Positions 1 to 11,204 of a stretch of DNA of 64,000 bases are shown in pieces. Source of the DNA: Athripsodes cinereus (taxonomy: Eukaryota; Arthropoda; Insecta; Trichoptera; Leptoceridae). The stretch spans positions 22,028,299-22,092,298 of the forward strand of contig OX388329.1 in assembly GCA_947579605.1 (NCBI GenBank), written 5' to 3'. The notes below the pieces were generated by a model. That model searched no databases and was not told where the DNA came from. It saw nothing but the letters and a program-made list of their open reading frames with translations. Within the stretch, counting starts at the first letter, position 1. Every line of letters begins with the position of its first letter. Made by a program: the position numbers and the translations under genes.

Positions 1-158
1 GTTAAGGCATCCAGGATGAGTGACAATATTATTATTAAAAAAAACAGCTTGCATTGAAACCGTAGCATCTTTTGGCTAAGTCGATTTCAACAGGAGTATA
101 CCTGTTCGCTGTATTGAAGATGGTCGATGTCTTAACAGGGGACGTTTTACGATTAACT

Positions 159-235
159 GCCTTTTAAAGGACTCTTGAATACTTAATCAAAAGGGCGGGG
201 AACATATTCATTGCCAGGGACTCCACGGATAAGTA
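159..235 (-). repeat. Repeat C partial copy
   Basis: AACTGCCTTTTAAAGGACTC...CATTGCCAGGGACTCCACGG is the reverse complement of the repeat C first third. Further partial pieces are at 1040-1090, 15690-15790, 17365-17410, 23320-23390, 24355-24395, 54430-54515 and 63480-63545. Confidence 0.5.
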
Positions 236-253
236 CAAAATACTGATTCGTGA

Positions 254-444
254 TTTTTTTTTTAAAAATCTAAAAAAGATATATCTGGGTTTTTGTTATA
301 AACCCAAATACAAACTCATACACCTTTCACAGTAAGCTACTAAAAGCTTGTGTCGTGAAAGGGGAGTTTGCCGGCACCTGGTATCGAACCACGGACCCCT
401 TGTTCACGAGGCCGAGACTCTACCTCCAGGCTACCGACGAACTC
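254..444 (-). repeat. SINE-A (tRNA-headed), copy 1
   Basis: On the - strand: head GTCGGTAGCCTGGAGG (A-box-like), GTGGTTCGATACC (B box), then a conserved body with CCCCTTTCACGACACAAG and GTGAAAGGTGTATGAG, ending at ATATATCTTTTTTAG-AAA. Near full length. The family recurs at 1741, 22095, 53660 and 57174. Confidence 0.8.
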
Positions 445-829
445 TGATGAATGAATTATAAAAATAATTTTATATGCATAATAATTATAAGTCGATAGGT
501 TTTCTTTATTGTTAAGTCATAGGTACGATACTAATTTATTATTATATAATTCGTACTATTGAGAAGATAATGTAAACAAGAAAATATTCATTATATTGAA
601 ATTTTTATGCAGCACAGCTGGGAATTGTTAACTGACCAAGTTAATCGTTATTTTAGCTATAACATTTACATTGTTACTCGTTTATTCGTTATTTTTTTTA
701 TAATGTTAAAGTTACATTTTTTAATCGTTTGTTATAGTCAATTCCAGGAATTTAAAAAATATTGGAAATTTAAAAAGGTTAATATATTACTTATACTATT
801 CACTGTCTCGGTGTTTAGGTAGTAGAATC

Positions 830-1016
830 CCATAACGAAATTTAAAGAAAAAAAACAAATAATTTCTTTTACTATGTGATTTATTGTCGATCAAACATTA
901 TCAATCGACAATGTTTGATCGATGATTGACAATGTCGTCAATAAGACGAAAGACGTCTCTCTCGTGAATAAATCACATAGTAGAAGAAAACATGTGTTTT
1001 TTTTTTAATTTCATTA
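830..1016. mobile_element. Palindromic MITE
   Basis: Inverted arms 862-885 and 967-990 (TACTATGTGATTTATT and its complement) lie in wider, looser arms (about 832-886 and 966-1015). A nested hairpin ATCAAACATT/AATGTTTGAT sits at 890-919. The core CGAAAGACGTCTCTCTCG reappears inverted at 62650-62675. Confidence 0.6.
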
Positions 1017-1740
1017 CTTTTATGTTTTAAAAATTACTAGCTTTTTACACGGCATTCGAAAAATTACAGAAAAGGGGGGAGACCTTTTCTTTAAATAAGA
1101 GCTAAGGTACTTAATAAAAACATCCTAACCCAATTATAAGTTTGCCTGATTTAATTAGGTAATACTCTATACATTTTAGTTATCCTAATTATTATAATAC
1201 ATTTATTATTATAGGTATACTTTACTCTCGTTAAAACATTTCGAATATGAATCTATGATTAGTCTATCGAAATATTAGTCCGTATAATATAATAATTGAG
1301 TAGTCAAATGTTTACGGTAGTAGTGGATTTAGTTGAGTCATGCTTACTGTGATTTCTAAGAATGGATATGTAGGAATGCTCAATTGTCACAGAAAGAAAG
1401 GCCAAAACGGGTATGATATGATTATTATATTATAATAATTGATATGTGGGAGGTCTGTGAAGAAACATACTCATGCATATTTGATTAATTTCGAAAATTG
1501 CTTAGTCACGGTAAGAATATCATACAAACGAAGTTTTTCTTGGTATACCATGTAGGTACAAGTAAATAATTATGTAAATGTTTGTTTTTAAATTGTAATA
1601 CATAATTTTCGTTAGTGTTACTCTTTTTCATCAAGTAATTTGGATTGTTTTCATATTTTTTGTTGTTGTTAAACTATCCAAAGATTGATTATTCAACATT
1701 TATGCGGAAAATTCTCCCACTTAAATCTGTTTCATTATTC
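1017..1740. other. Non-coding, no recognisable feature
   Basis: AT-rich sequence apart from a small piece of repeat C at 1040-1090. No open frame with family similarity. Confidence 0.6.
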
Positions 1741-2215
1741 TTTTTTTTAAAAAAATATGTCTGGATTTTTGTTATAATTCCAAATATAACCTTATACACC
1801 TTTCACAGTTAGCTAATATCACATATACACCTTTCACAGTTAGCTAATATCACATATACACCTTTCACAGTTAGCTAATATCACATATACACCTTTCACA
1901 GTTAGCTAATATCACATATACACCTTTCACAGTTAGCTAATATCACATATACACCTTTCACAGTTAGCTAATATCACATATACACCTTTCACAGTTAGCT
2001 AATATCACATATACACCTTTCACAGTTAGCTAATATCACATATACACCTTTCACAGTTAGCTAATATCACATATACACCTTTCACAGTTAGCTAATATCA
2101 CATATACACCTTTCACAGTTAGCTAATATCACATATACACCTTTCACAGTAAGATCGCACCGCGCACCCCCTGTGCACGAGACCGAGAATCTACCTCTAT
2201 ACTATCTACGAACTC
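1741..2215 (-). repeat. SINE-A copy 2, expanded by a minisatellite
   Basis: Same family: tail side at 1741-1800, head side at 2142-2215 (degraded A and B boxes). Between them the CACCTTTCACAGTTAGCTAA segment of the SINE body is tandemly repeated, making the copy about 475 bases against about 185. Confidence 0.75.
1792..2151. repeat. 31-bp minisatellite, about 11.5 units
   Basis: The core TTTCACAGTTAGC begins at 1801, 1832, 1863, 1894, 1925, 1956, 1987, 2018, 2049, 2080, 2111 and 2142: a strict 31-base period. Full units look identical to each other. The unit is SINE-A body plus TAATATCACATA. Confidence 0.95.
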
Positions 2216-2509
2216 GTTAGTTCGCTTAAGTTTTCTGAGCTCAAATTTTCTTTTAATATGAATCGGGTTTTGAAATAAATTCAAATCCATCCCAGATATC
2301 TTCATGAAGTTGTAGTAATCGGCAGCGAGTGTTGTCTAACCCCAGGATATCTGGATATACTAACCATTTAATTTAAAAATGTATATATTTACTAGTTTGT
2401 CAATGCATATTGACACCCCAAATTATAAAATAAAAAAGGTACATATGCCTAGTATCAATTCCAATTATAGAACATTACATATCATGTAAAAATCGAAATG
2501 ACAAAGAGG

Positions 2510-2712
2510 ATATTATATTTGTCTGAAAGAAAGGGTGTGAGGAAGCGCGGACGTCCGAGAACCACGTGGATCAAATTCTCAAGGACGGCCGCGTGTTGAG
2601 TAAGAGGAATCGACGTGCGTGTATGAGAAACTGTATGAAGGAAGTGTGTAAAGATAGATCTGTGTGGCGTTCCGTTCTCTCTGCCTACCACACTTGGGAT
2701 ACGGCGTGAGGG
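2510..2712 (+). pseudogene. RT C-terminal fragment (3' end of a non-LTR element)
   Basis: In broken frames it reads KRGRPRTTWIKF, then TRNRRACMRNCMKEVCKDRS-like residues, then VWRSVLSAYHTWDTA and TGA at 2707-2709. Followed by TATAG repeats. Same family as 13930-14385 and 62350-62760. The open frame on the opposite strand here is a shadow. Confidence 0.6.
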
Positions 2713-3990
2713 TATAGTATAGTATAGTTTTATAAATTACCTACCCTTTGATCAAATCATCCAGATCGATTTCAGTAATGACGTTCGTGCAATTAGGCAA
2801 TATTGCATATATTCGCCGAATTCTTAGCATTCCGCTTACACGAATGGTTTCAAATTATCCAGAAATTGAATATTATAATTATCCAGAAATTGAAAATTAT
2901 AATGTGAGACAGTTTACAAATACCTACATAAAATTCAGTACCCGACATTCTTTCACTTGCACTTGTGTAAAAAGTGACACATAACAAAAGTAATAAGAGC
3001 CGTCAATATGAATATCAGATGGATTATATTTCGTCTGCCAGCACACTGCATACCTAAAATTCCCTTACCTATTTATGTATTGTTGAAAAGCTTTCTTTTA
3101 AGGATATCTTTAATTTGAATGTTTTATTTAATCATACTGCATAAATTTATGAAGGAGATTACGAAAAAAAGTGCTATTAAAATTATAAATCTTAAAGTTT
3201 TGCTTTTAATCCTGTTCACATCTGGAGTCATTTTATAAAGGTGTTATACAATGAAACGTAAATAAATGTCAAAAATTTTTGAATGAAGTAAGTCGTTTCC
3301 TACACCATCGTTTTTTCTCTTTTGTGTCTGATGTTGGACATAGGTTTACCCTTCATATTTCCACAGCTTTCTTACACGAGAAAACTGCATCCAATAACTA
3401 CCGAACACCCGCTGTACATCATCAGATCACCTCCTTAATTTTTATCAGTGTCACTGGAATTGGAACAGAATAAAATCTAAATCATTTTGTTTTGATAATC
3501 ATGGGCGTGGTTTATCAGCTAGTGTGGGAAGCACTTTAAGAATTTAGTATCAATCTTAGGCTCTATATAAATAGTCATAGAAAAAGAAGTTAAAGAAATG
3601 CACACCGTTTACCACAATTCTTATGTTTCACAATTCTAGATCACTATTTTTTCAGTGTAAAGTTTCAGCTATCAAATATTTAATGTAAGTAAAATGTTTA
3701 GAAATAGTTAATTAATTTAAAATACATACTTTTACAACAATGTTCGTGACCTTGGCCTATTGCCAAGTAGCTCAGTAAAGTTAGGTGTTGTTCATTATTT
3801 ACGTTCATACTGATTCATAAATGTTCAATATTTACAATCATCATGTTGTCGAACAGATTTGATTACAACGCCACTTGTTACAAACCTCAGAAACTTCAGT
3901 TCGATAAGATGTTGGCTACAATTACAATTCAGTAATTCTTTTCCCGATTACAACTGCATTTTTTTTCATTCATGGAAATGAAGATTATAT
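2713..3990. other. Non-coding, no recognisable feature
   Basis: Only a short direct repeat (ATTATCCAGAAATTGAA-type, 2855-2900) stands out. The small open frames show no similarity to known proteins. Confidence 0.6.
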
Positions 3991-4240
3991 GCCGGCCGGT
4001 GTCGCGCAGAGGTAACGCTCTTGCCTTGGAGTCACAAGGTCCCGGGTTCGATTCCCGGCAAAATGAAGAATGACCTTTTTCAAATTGTCCTGGGTCTGGG
4101 TGTTACATGTAGGTATATATGTGTTGATTGGATTGTATATTATGTGTGTCGTCGCGTTAGTACCTACCCATAATACAAGATTCATATTTTGATTTGGGTC
4201 TAGCTCGATCTGTGTGATTTGAAAAATAAGAAAAAAAAGA
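3991..4240 (+). repeat. SINE-B (tRNA-headed), copy 1
   Basis: Head with GTCGCGCAGAGGTAACGCTC and B box GGTTCGATTCC (4045-4055), then TGAAGAATGACCTTTTTCAA, TCTGGGTGTTACATGTA, CGTCGCGTTAGTACC and CTAGCTCGATCTGTGTGA. The minus-strand open frame here is a shadow. Confidence 0.75.
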
Positions 4241-4377
4241 CATTTAACAGATTTAAGATTTAATCTGAAATGTGCTGGTGAGAGTGCAAACGTAAGACGT
4301 CATTGCAATGAAAATGCCTATTATTTCATATCAATATTTTTTACGTACTAGTCATAGATAACAGAGTGGTCTGATAA

Positions 4378-4465
4378 TAGTTGGAATAGTTAGTTGGAGG
4401 AACTCGCGCTATTTTTGTGTAAATTTGCTCTTAATCTATGTATAGTAAAGAATAAATAAATAAAT
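4378..4465 (+). repeat. LINE 3' tail (TTAGTTGGAAGA family)
   Basis: Begins GTTAGTTGGAGGAACTCGCG and ends AGTAAAGAATAAATAAATA. One of nine copies of the same 3' tail in the window; only the last 100-180 bases of the parent element remain in each. Confidence 0.6.
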
Positions 4466-4835
4466 ATAATATAAAAAAAATGTGGCAAAGCGATGAAAAC
4501 AATATTGCATCTGATTACTTCGTAAATGCCATATAAGTAAATGTATGAGAATATAAAATATATAACCCTATTGATAATCGCTTCAAGGCTAATTTTTGTT
4601 AATCTTCACCCTCAAATTCTCCAAATGAAATCTATTTATAGTCTTTCCTCCCCTTTCGATATTCTGACGCAATCACTTAAGTTCCTTACTACAATACCTA
4701 AACGTTTTTATTATTCCTTCATAACCTTTTCCAAGAACTTTATTCATTATTAACATTTACGCATAAAGACGTGGGTTAATAATATTTATAGAGCTTTCCA
4801 ATAAATAGAAAACGTGTTTAATTTAGTCAATGTGT

Positions 4836-5110
4836 CGACCGACGGTACTTGGCGGAAGTTCATGTAAAATATAAATAAAACACTTCTATATTTGGTATTT
4901 CTACGGAGGGTTTGTTGATCGCGAGCAAATTTTCAAGAGCTTTCGCTTTCATCGTCAGGCTAACGTAAATGAAGAAATTTGTAAGAATTGTTGTTATCTT
5001 TAGTTAACTTTAGCCTGATGACGAGAGCAATAGCTCCTGAAAGCTGACTCGCGATCAATAAAGTCACTGGGGAACTATCAATTAATATAAAAGTGTTTTA
5101 TTTGTGGGGA
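4836..5110. mobile_element. Fold-back element, copy 1
   Basis: Starts with the family motif TCGACCGACGGTACTTGG plus CGGAAGTTCATGT, then inverted arms about 4870-4962 and 5012-5107: ATAAATAAAACACTT matched by AAGTGTTTTATTTGT, and inner GATCGCGAG and TTCAAGAGCTTTCGC blocks matched on the far side. Confidence 0.6.
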
Positions 5111-5484
5111 GGACTTGATGGGGTTGGTAAACTTACCATAGGTAAAGTTTACGTAAACCAGCCTAAGCCGATTCGTAGGCATCGGAATGCTTTCCTTGTT
5201 TCTTACTAAAAATAGTTGACACAATCTATTGGTTGTGCGGATGAGATGTATATGTTGAGTTATATTCTTAATACGTAATAAAAATCCAGGAAAATTCGTA
5301 AACTACGTTTAACATACATAATATAATATATTAGGCTCACGCCGTGGATATGCAGTTAGATATAATATTGTATCATATTGTTGTATTGATGACGTTTTTA
5401 GTTTTTAATATTAGTAGGCATTAAATGATTTACCCCGTGAAATATCCAATAAAGAAAAGGCCTCCTATTCTTTTCTATAGAGCC

Positions 5485-5570
5485 ACATTCGGGAGCAAGC
5501 TGAAAACATTTCTGTTCAGAAGACACGGCGTCCTTGAGATACTCACAGATCATTAAACGGCGTCAAATAC
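5485..5570 (+). repeat. Non-LTR ORF2 end, fifth family (short)
   Basis: Encodes ATFGSKLKTFLFRRHGVLEI then LTDH*, ending CATTAAACGGCGTCAAA. A very short 3' remnant of the family at 38262 and 54553. Confidence 0.45.
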
Positions 5571-6206
5571 AAATCGTTCATATTATCATTATTATTATTG
5601 GCACAAGAAAATATATACTTATTAAAAGGTGCAATATTCATTATGCATATGACTTTTTTCACCTAAGTATGACATTTATGTGAACTGTTTAATAATAGTG
5701 CGCTATTTAAATTTATCTACAAATCTCATGCAATATTCATGAAGTTGTTTTCCTCCACGGATAATGCTTGTTCCAGTCCATTTATATTTTAATGTGGGAT
5801 GCTTGTCGACGTCACACGATGTATAACTTTTCTATTTTCTAATAATAGTTATAGTGTTTATGTGTCTGGCGCGTCTACTACTTGGTAAGTATACTTATTT
5901 CTTAGTACATATTACATATTCTCTAATATCTATGTAGTCGTAACTATTAGAACAAGCGACTGGTGAGTTGAACTAGCGGGGATGCATTGGAGTTAAAAAA
6001 AATCTTTGTACATACAACATCGTTTTATTTTCTTAGTTCTCATTCATATTCTTTATTTATTCAATATTTATTCGTTATTCATTATAACGAATAAATATAT
6101 TGCACGGTGTTGAAAAATTGTTTATTGAGATAACATGATATAATATACCTATTCACTTATAGACATAGGGGCTAAAGAAAGCGCGAACGTCCGAAAACTA
6201 CGTGAT

Positions 6207-6895
6207 CAGAGGCCTGAGTCAATAACACATTTTCACGTTACGTTTTCGTACCGTTAGCGTTCAAATGTAGATGATGTTGCGCCAAAGTGTTAATTTTCGT
6301 AACTATTGTGTATCAGTGGCGTGCCTTCCGTACATGCAAAAAAGCAGCGCATGCCTTAACAGTGTCATCCATGACTACAAAGTTTCTTGAATATCTTTCT
6401 ATACAAAAATGGTGATATCATGAAACTTATCTCAATTCGTACACATAATTGAAAATTCAACGACAGGGGGAGGGGGACATTAAAATAATTTCTACTGTTT
6501 TCTTAAGTAAGAGTTTACTTAATCTATATTTCACAATCTAGGAATAACCCATGGAGTCCCCGGTAAAGAACGTATCTTCTACATAGTCTATTTTGTTAGT
6601 TTTCGAGTATCCTGTAAGAGTCAGGTACCTATTCGTAAAATATGACGTTTAAGATATTTACCATCTTCAGTTCAGTTTCACTGGTTACCTCACTTGTGAG
6701 AAATGCCGTGATGGTATAAATGAATGAGATATTTCTGTATTTTTTTCTTTCAGCATGCCCAATATACAAAGTCTAGTTCCGACACTATTGTGTATCTTAG
6801 CAACGAAATTGACACTTGCTTGCAACTTCGTCTGTACTCGAACGTTAACGGAACGAAAACGTAACGTGAAAATGTGTTATTGACTCAGGCCTCTG
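6207..6895. mobile_element. Mutator-like non-autonomous element, about 110-bp terminal repeats
   Basis: Left end CAGAGGCCTGAGTCAATAAC and the right end is its reverse complement; the first 56 bases match almost perfectly and weaker identity continues to about 110 bases (both include a CACAATAGT/ACTATTGTG block). Flanks ACTACGTGAT (6197-6206) and ACTACATGGAT (6896-6906) look like a 10-11 bp target duplication. Long repeats plus a 9-11 bp duplication suggest Mutator/MULE, although CAG...CTG ends also occur in hAT. The core holds a copy of repeat C (6545-6730). Confidence 0.65.
6545..6730 (+). repeat. Repeat C copy inside the Mutator-like element
   Basis: GGAGTCCCCGGTAAAGAACG, TTTTCGAGTATCCTGTAAGA and GAAATGCCGTGATGGTATAA. 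It makes up much of the element core. Confidence 0.5.
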
Positions 6896-6945
6896 ACTAC
6901 ATGGATCAAAAATTCTGAACGTTGGCGATAGTTGTGTGTCGTCAA

Positions 6946-8108
6946 AAATTGTAAGATTATATTATTGATTTTATAAAGAGAGTACACTCCAATCAATGTT
7001 CCCAAGGAAGAACCGCCACTGGCTGTGACGTTTAATTTATTGTAATTTTACACCCACGGAGAAATTAGTGCGTATTAATTATAAGTTTTGTAAGGGTAGC
7101 ATTAATGTTAATTAATTCATCGAACAGTTTCATTGAACACCTGCCAAAGGATTGATCCCATTATTTTCCTAAGTTTTCGCGTAGAAATACATTAGAGATT
7201 TTTTTTACAATTAATCATGTTATTTATTAATTATACCAGTATGGATTTCTGACAAGTTCAATTGTATTTTTACATTTCATTATTACGTATGCATGAAAAA
7301 CTTAACCATAAAATTGTATTTATCTTTTCATTCTTTACTGTACATTGATTACAAAATTTTCTGAGTATCGGAGTGTTATTGAGATAATACATAACCCTCT
7401 GTGAAATGTAATGTAATGTGGAATAAAGTCTTTTTTAAAATAATTTATCTATTATATGTTAAATTAATTTATCTGAATGGCTATAATAGCCTTTAATAAC
7501 AAACAAAATTCCTAATACGTGTAAAAAGTATCTGGTTATTATTTTTATTTATTTATTTATACTCAATCATATAACAACATGCATAACATAAATATTATAC
7601 TATGAAACAATGAAATATTAGATAGTCAATGTTGCGCCCTATTACAGGCATAAATTTAGTATTGCTTGAACCACCCACGTCCACCCCGGGGCACCCCTAA
7701 AGCATCCAACGAACTCCCAAAACCTCAGAGCTTCGGGAGAGAATTATATAATTATATCTTACAAATGAAATTTTGTAAGTCAGCAATCTATTAGTTAGTA
7801 CGTAGGCAAACATAAAATATGTAAAAACAAGGTTACAAGAGTACATAGAACAAATAATGATATGATAGAATAGAGATAAACCTACAGTCATAAATTAATG
7901 CAGATTGTAGCATATTACATATTGTGGAATCGTTTTAAACTGTACTTGTTACTTGCATAATAACCCATGAATATTATTTATTACCTATTATAGATAATAT
8001 TATATTTTTATGATTTTTGATTAGTTCTGTTGATTTTTATGTGTGACATTTTATTACTGCGATAGTAGTGTGGAAAGTACGTAAAATGTTTGGTTTCATA
8101 GTGCATCT
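6946..8108. other. Non-coding; possible retroelement tail
   Basis: Mostly unremarkable AT-rich sequence. At 7545-7700 a TTTATTTATTTAT tract is followed by GTTGCGCCCTATTACAGG and a C-rich block, which looks like an inverted retroelement 3' end, but I cannot name it. Confidence 0.45.
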
Positions 8109-8650
8109 AATGTGGTGTTCTCACTTTGGCGAATATCGCCAGAGCACCAAAATATCGCCAACCATTTGAACCGTGTGAACAAAATGACAGCTAGTCTAAA
8201 ACGATAAAAACCAGTAGAAACGATATCGTCTCGAGTTGACCACGTTCCAACTTTTTCGCCCGATTGAACGATTTGCGCATGCGCAGATGTGCGCGGCGTT
8301 CGTATCTATGGTAAAAACTTATAACCTATAAATTTTATAATGTTTCCCGCTTCATGACAGCTGTTATCTTTGTTGTTGGTTTGTGGCATTTGTTACCTTA
8401 ATTAAAAGGCACCTTTAACCTCCACTATAACATTTTCGACTAAAAATAAACACTTCGCGATCTCCATCTCGACGTCCGCCATTTTGAAAACAATGTCAAA
8501 ATCAAAGCGCATCTGACAGATCGTTTCTATATCGGTGGACTGTGTGAACAGGTGTGACGATCAATGGGCGTACGGCGAATTTTGTTTTTTCGCCTGGCGT
8601 TATATTTTAAAATTCGCCTGGCGATATTCGCCAAATGTGAACACCCCATT
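8109..8650. mobile_element. MITE with GTGTTCACATTTGGCGA-type ends
   Basis: Left end 8109-8142 (AATGTGGTGTTCTCACTTTG then GCGAATATCGCCAG) and right end 8617-8650 are inverted copies with few differences. The core is GC-richer than the surroundings, with TGCGCATGCGCA near 8273. The superfamily is uncertain; such ends occur in PIF/Harbinger-like MITEs, but I see no clear duplicated TWA. Confidence 0.65.
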
Positions 8651-8838
8651 ACATTTATAATATTATGATGCATTTTCTGCGACCTTAAACATTGATGAAA
8701 TACACATTTATTGCATTATATAATCAATTTCCAAGTCCAAGTAAACAAAAACCTATCCCACTCTGTGAATATGGTAGAAACGATGCGATGATGCTTAAAT
8801 GAGCTTTGAGTGAGCTTTTCGACGTTGATACTTCGGAC

Positions 8839-9218
8839 CAGTGGCGGATACATATGGGTGGCGCACCCCCCCCCCCTTGCGGGGCCTATTGACGATGTCT
8901 TGTAAATGTGTATATGGCATTGTCTTGTATATGTGTATAATCAGTTCATATAAAACTTTCATAAACTCTGCATGTGACTGGATTTTTTTTTTATTACGAT
9001 AAAAATAAAGGTATTTATTTATTTATTTTATTTTTTATTTAATTTAATACACAACTTAAATTTCGATACATTTATATTGATATTTTATTATAGTTAACAA
9101 TAAACACTTCGAATTCCCCAAACAGCAATGAAATGCTGGTATGAGGGGAGGATGTTATTCTAAAACTCAAACTAAGGTAGCTCAAGATATCTTCAGTTTT
9201 TTTCTAAATCCGCCACTG
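8839..9218. mobile_element. hAT-type non-autonomous element, 8-bp target duplication
   Basis: Ends CAGTGGCGGAT (8839) and ATCCGCCACTG (to 9218) are inverted copies; the flanks CTTCGGAC at 8831-8838 and 9219-9226 are a perfect 8-bp duplication, the size made by hAT transposases. 380 bp, no coding capacity. A C run lies near the left end. Confidence 0.85.
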
Positions 9219-9842
9219 CTTCGGACGACGTTTTTTCACAGAATACCGTGCCTATGACAAAGATATTAGAATATAAATGTGACTTAATTGTCTCGATATA
9301 TAAAAAAAATCTGTATGAAGGATTAATATTTTAAAAATATCTGTACATTTGAAATACATATCTATTTTCCCACTGCCTAGTTTGTTGAGAGGCAGTTGGT
9401 TTAATTAGGTACTCCCTTCGTGTCTATTGATTATTACAGCTTCGAGGACCTCTGGCACTCCGAAACATTCCAAACACATAAATTTCGATTCTTAGATAAT
9501 AAAAATCTGAACAAGTATTAAAGTTAGAAGTTCATAGATCATTACCACTTCATGAATTATGTATTATTCTTTATCATCAGCTGTATTGCGGTAGGTAATA
9601 TTTATCGAGCTGTCTTGTGTGAATGCTTCTTTATGTTATGTGGTCAATAGGTTATCAGATATTAGTGTCAACGTTATAATATCAGTCAATACAGCTATAT
9701 TACATACATTTGCATACAGAGAATATTATATAATATACACATGCTATAATTGATTACAGCTGTTCGGAACGTAATAAAACCTATTGTAGGTATTTGAACT
9801 TTGTTCAAATATCTGGTTATTGTGGATCTATGCGTAATACTG

Positions 9843-9952
9843 TGAATTACTTAGATAATAATAATAAGAACACTTTATTGATCAGAAAAAAAATCATGAG
9901 CAATTGGCGAGCTTATTGCCTGGAGGCAATATCTTCCAGCTAACCAAAATAA
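9843..9952 (-). repeat. LINE 3' tail, reverse orientation
   Basis: The - strand reads GGTTAGCTGGAAGATATTGC and GATCAATAAAGTGTTC before an ATT run (AATAATAATAAT at 9858 on +). Confidence 0.5.
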
Positions 9953-10559
9953 TGTGTGATACTATGTTGACAATGTGCGATTAATACTGAATGTGAACAG
10001 TTAATACTAAACTTAATTATAACTAATTACATTCTTAGTCCTAAAAGTAGAATATTATATGTGTCATGTTTCCTCTAATAAATACTACAAAATGAAGGAT
10101 AAAGGCACGGGGAGGAACTTTTTAGCATAAGTCTATGGATTTTAGGTTATTCTTAAAAACGTGTAGCGTAGAGATCTATGCACTTTTATGAAGATATAAG
10201 TACAGTAGTTGGTATGAACTTTAATGGAAGAGTGATTTTTATTTAGAAGTTCATCTTACTTCGAATATTTTTTTATAGTCAATAAACTTTAACCTATCAC
10301 AACTATTGTATACCAAAATCTAATGGGGAGAAATAGTGACCCTCAAAGATACGTAGCTAGGTCTACTAGCCTTTGTGTTATTATTTTTTAAAAGTTAAAA
10401 GCCATTATTCGATGCTGAACAATCAAATTGTTATAAAATGTCAGTTTTAATTAAATGAACCTACCTAAAACATTGAGATAACATTTGTACCTATTTTCTG
10501 TTTTTTTTTCATGATAAACTTAAAAATCGAAACATAGCAAGTACCTAATATAAAATAAG

Positions 10560-10785
10560 TCGTAGAGCATTCGGCAAAGAATCGGTCTCCAATTCTTTTC
10601 CGTAATTTTTCGAGTGTCCTGTAAAAGTCAGTTGTTCTAAAAAAATACATTTTAAATCATAAATTCAGCGATGAGGTTTGCCACCCATCTTGAATGTCTT
10701 CATTTTTATAATTGAGAGGGCAGTTTTTATGTCTTGAACATGCGGCTGGTCTGCTGAGTACCCAACTCGTGGAAAATGTCGTTAT
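10560..10785 (+). repeat. Repeat C copy
   Basis: AAGAATCGGTCTCCAATTC, TTCGAGTGTCCTGTAAAAGT, AAATTCAGCGATGAGGTTTG and CATGCGGCTGGTCTGCTGAG. Confidence 0.6.
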
Positions 10786-11204
10786 TAAAAAAAAAATAGT
10801 TAATACCGGTTAAGTAAACGTTATGACATACGATAAAAATAATATGTTTTATCAAAATAATTAGTAATATTATGTTCAGATCATATTGATAACATTTTAT
10901 TTTTTAATAAAAATTATCAATACATGGAAGGAAACACTATGTCCCTAATAATATGTAAACACTTTAATATGATTTTATCGTTGTAGATATGAATCGATTT
11001 AATTAATACCGGTAATACCTACCTATGTCAGAATGACACATCTAAATTTGTATGTTTATGAATACCTTAAGGTATATACTAGGCTTAATATTTTATTAAT
11101 AGTGAAATAGTATTATGGATGTCAATCGAAAGCTATGTTTAATTAATATAGATATTTTTTGTGGCATTGTGTTAAAAATTGAAATCTGTAAATTATGCTC
11201 AAAT

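Larger units (their letters stand above)
6165..6945 (+). pseudogene. RT C-terminal fragment split by the Mutator-like element
   Basis: GAAAGCGCGAACGTCCGAAAAC up to 6206 and GGATCAAAAATTCTGAACG from 6903 correspond to the GRPR-T-W block of the same RT family that is contiguous at 2535-2590. Only about 80 bases are recognisable. Confidence 0.45.

Noticed and set aside
1792..2151. CRISPR-like array of regular repeats
   Set aside because: The 31-base units are directly adjacent and identical, with no unique spacers, in a eukaryotic SINE.
4000..4065. Possible tRNA gene
   Set aside because: B box and acceptor-like head are present, but there is no intact cloverleaf, and the sequence continues into a body shared with three other SINE-B copies.
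6314..7015. Second hAT element from CAGTGGCGTGCC (6314) to CCGCCACTG (about 7007-7015)
   Set aside because: The 8 bases flanking the two ends do not match, and the candidate crosses the right end of the better-supported Mutator-like element.
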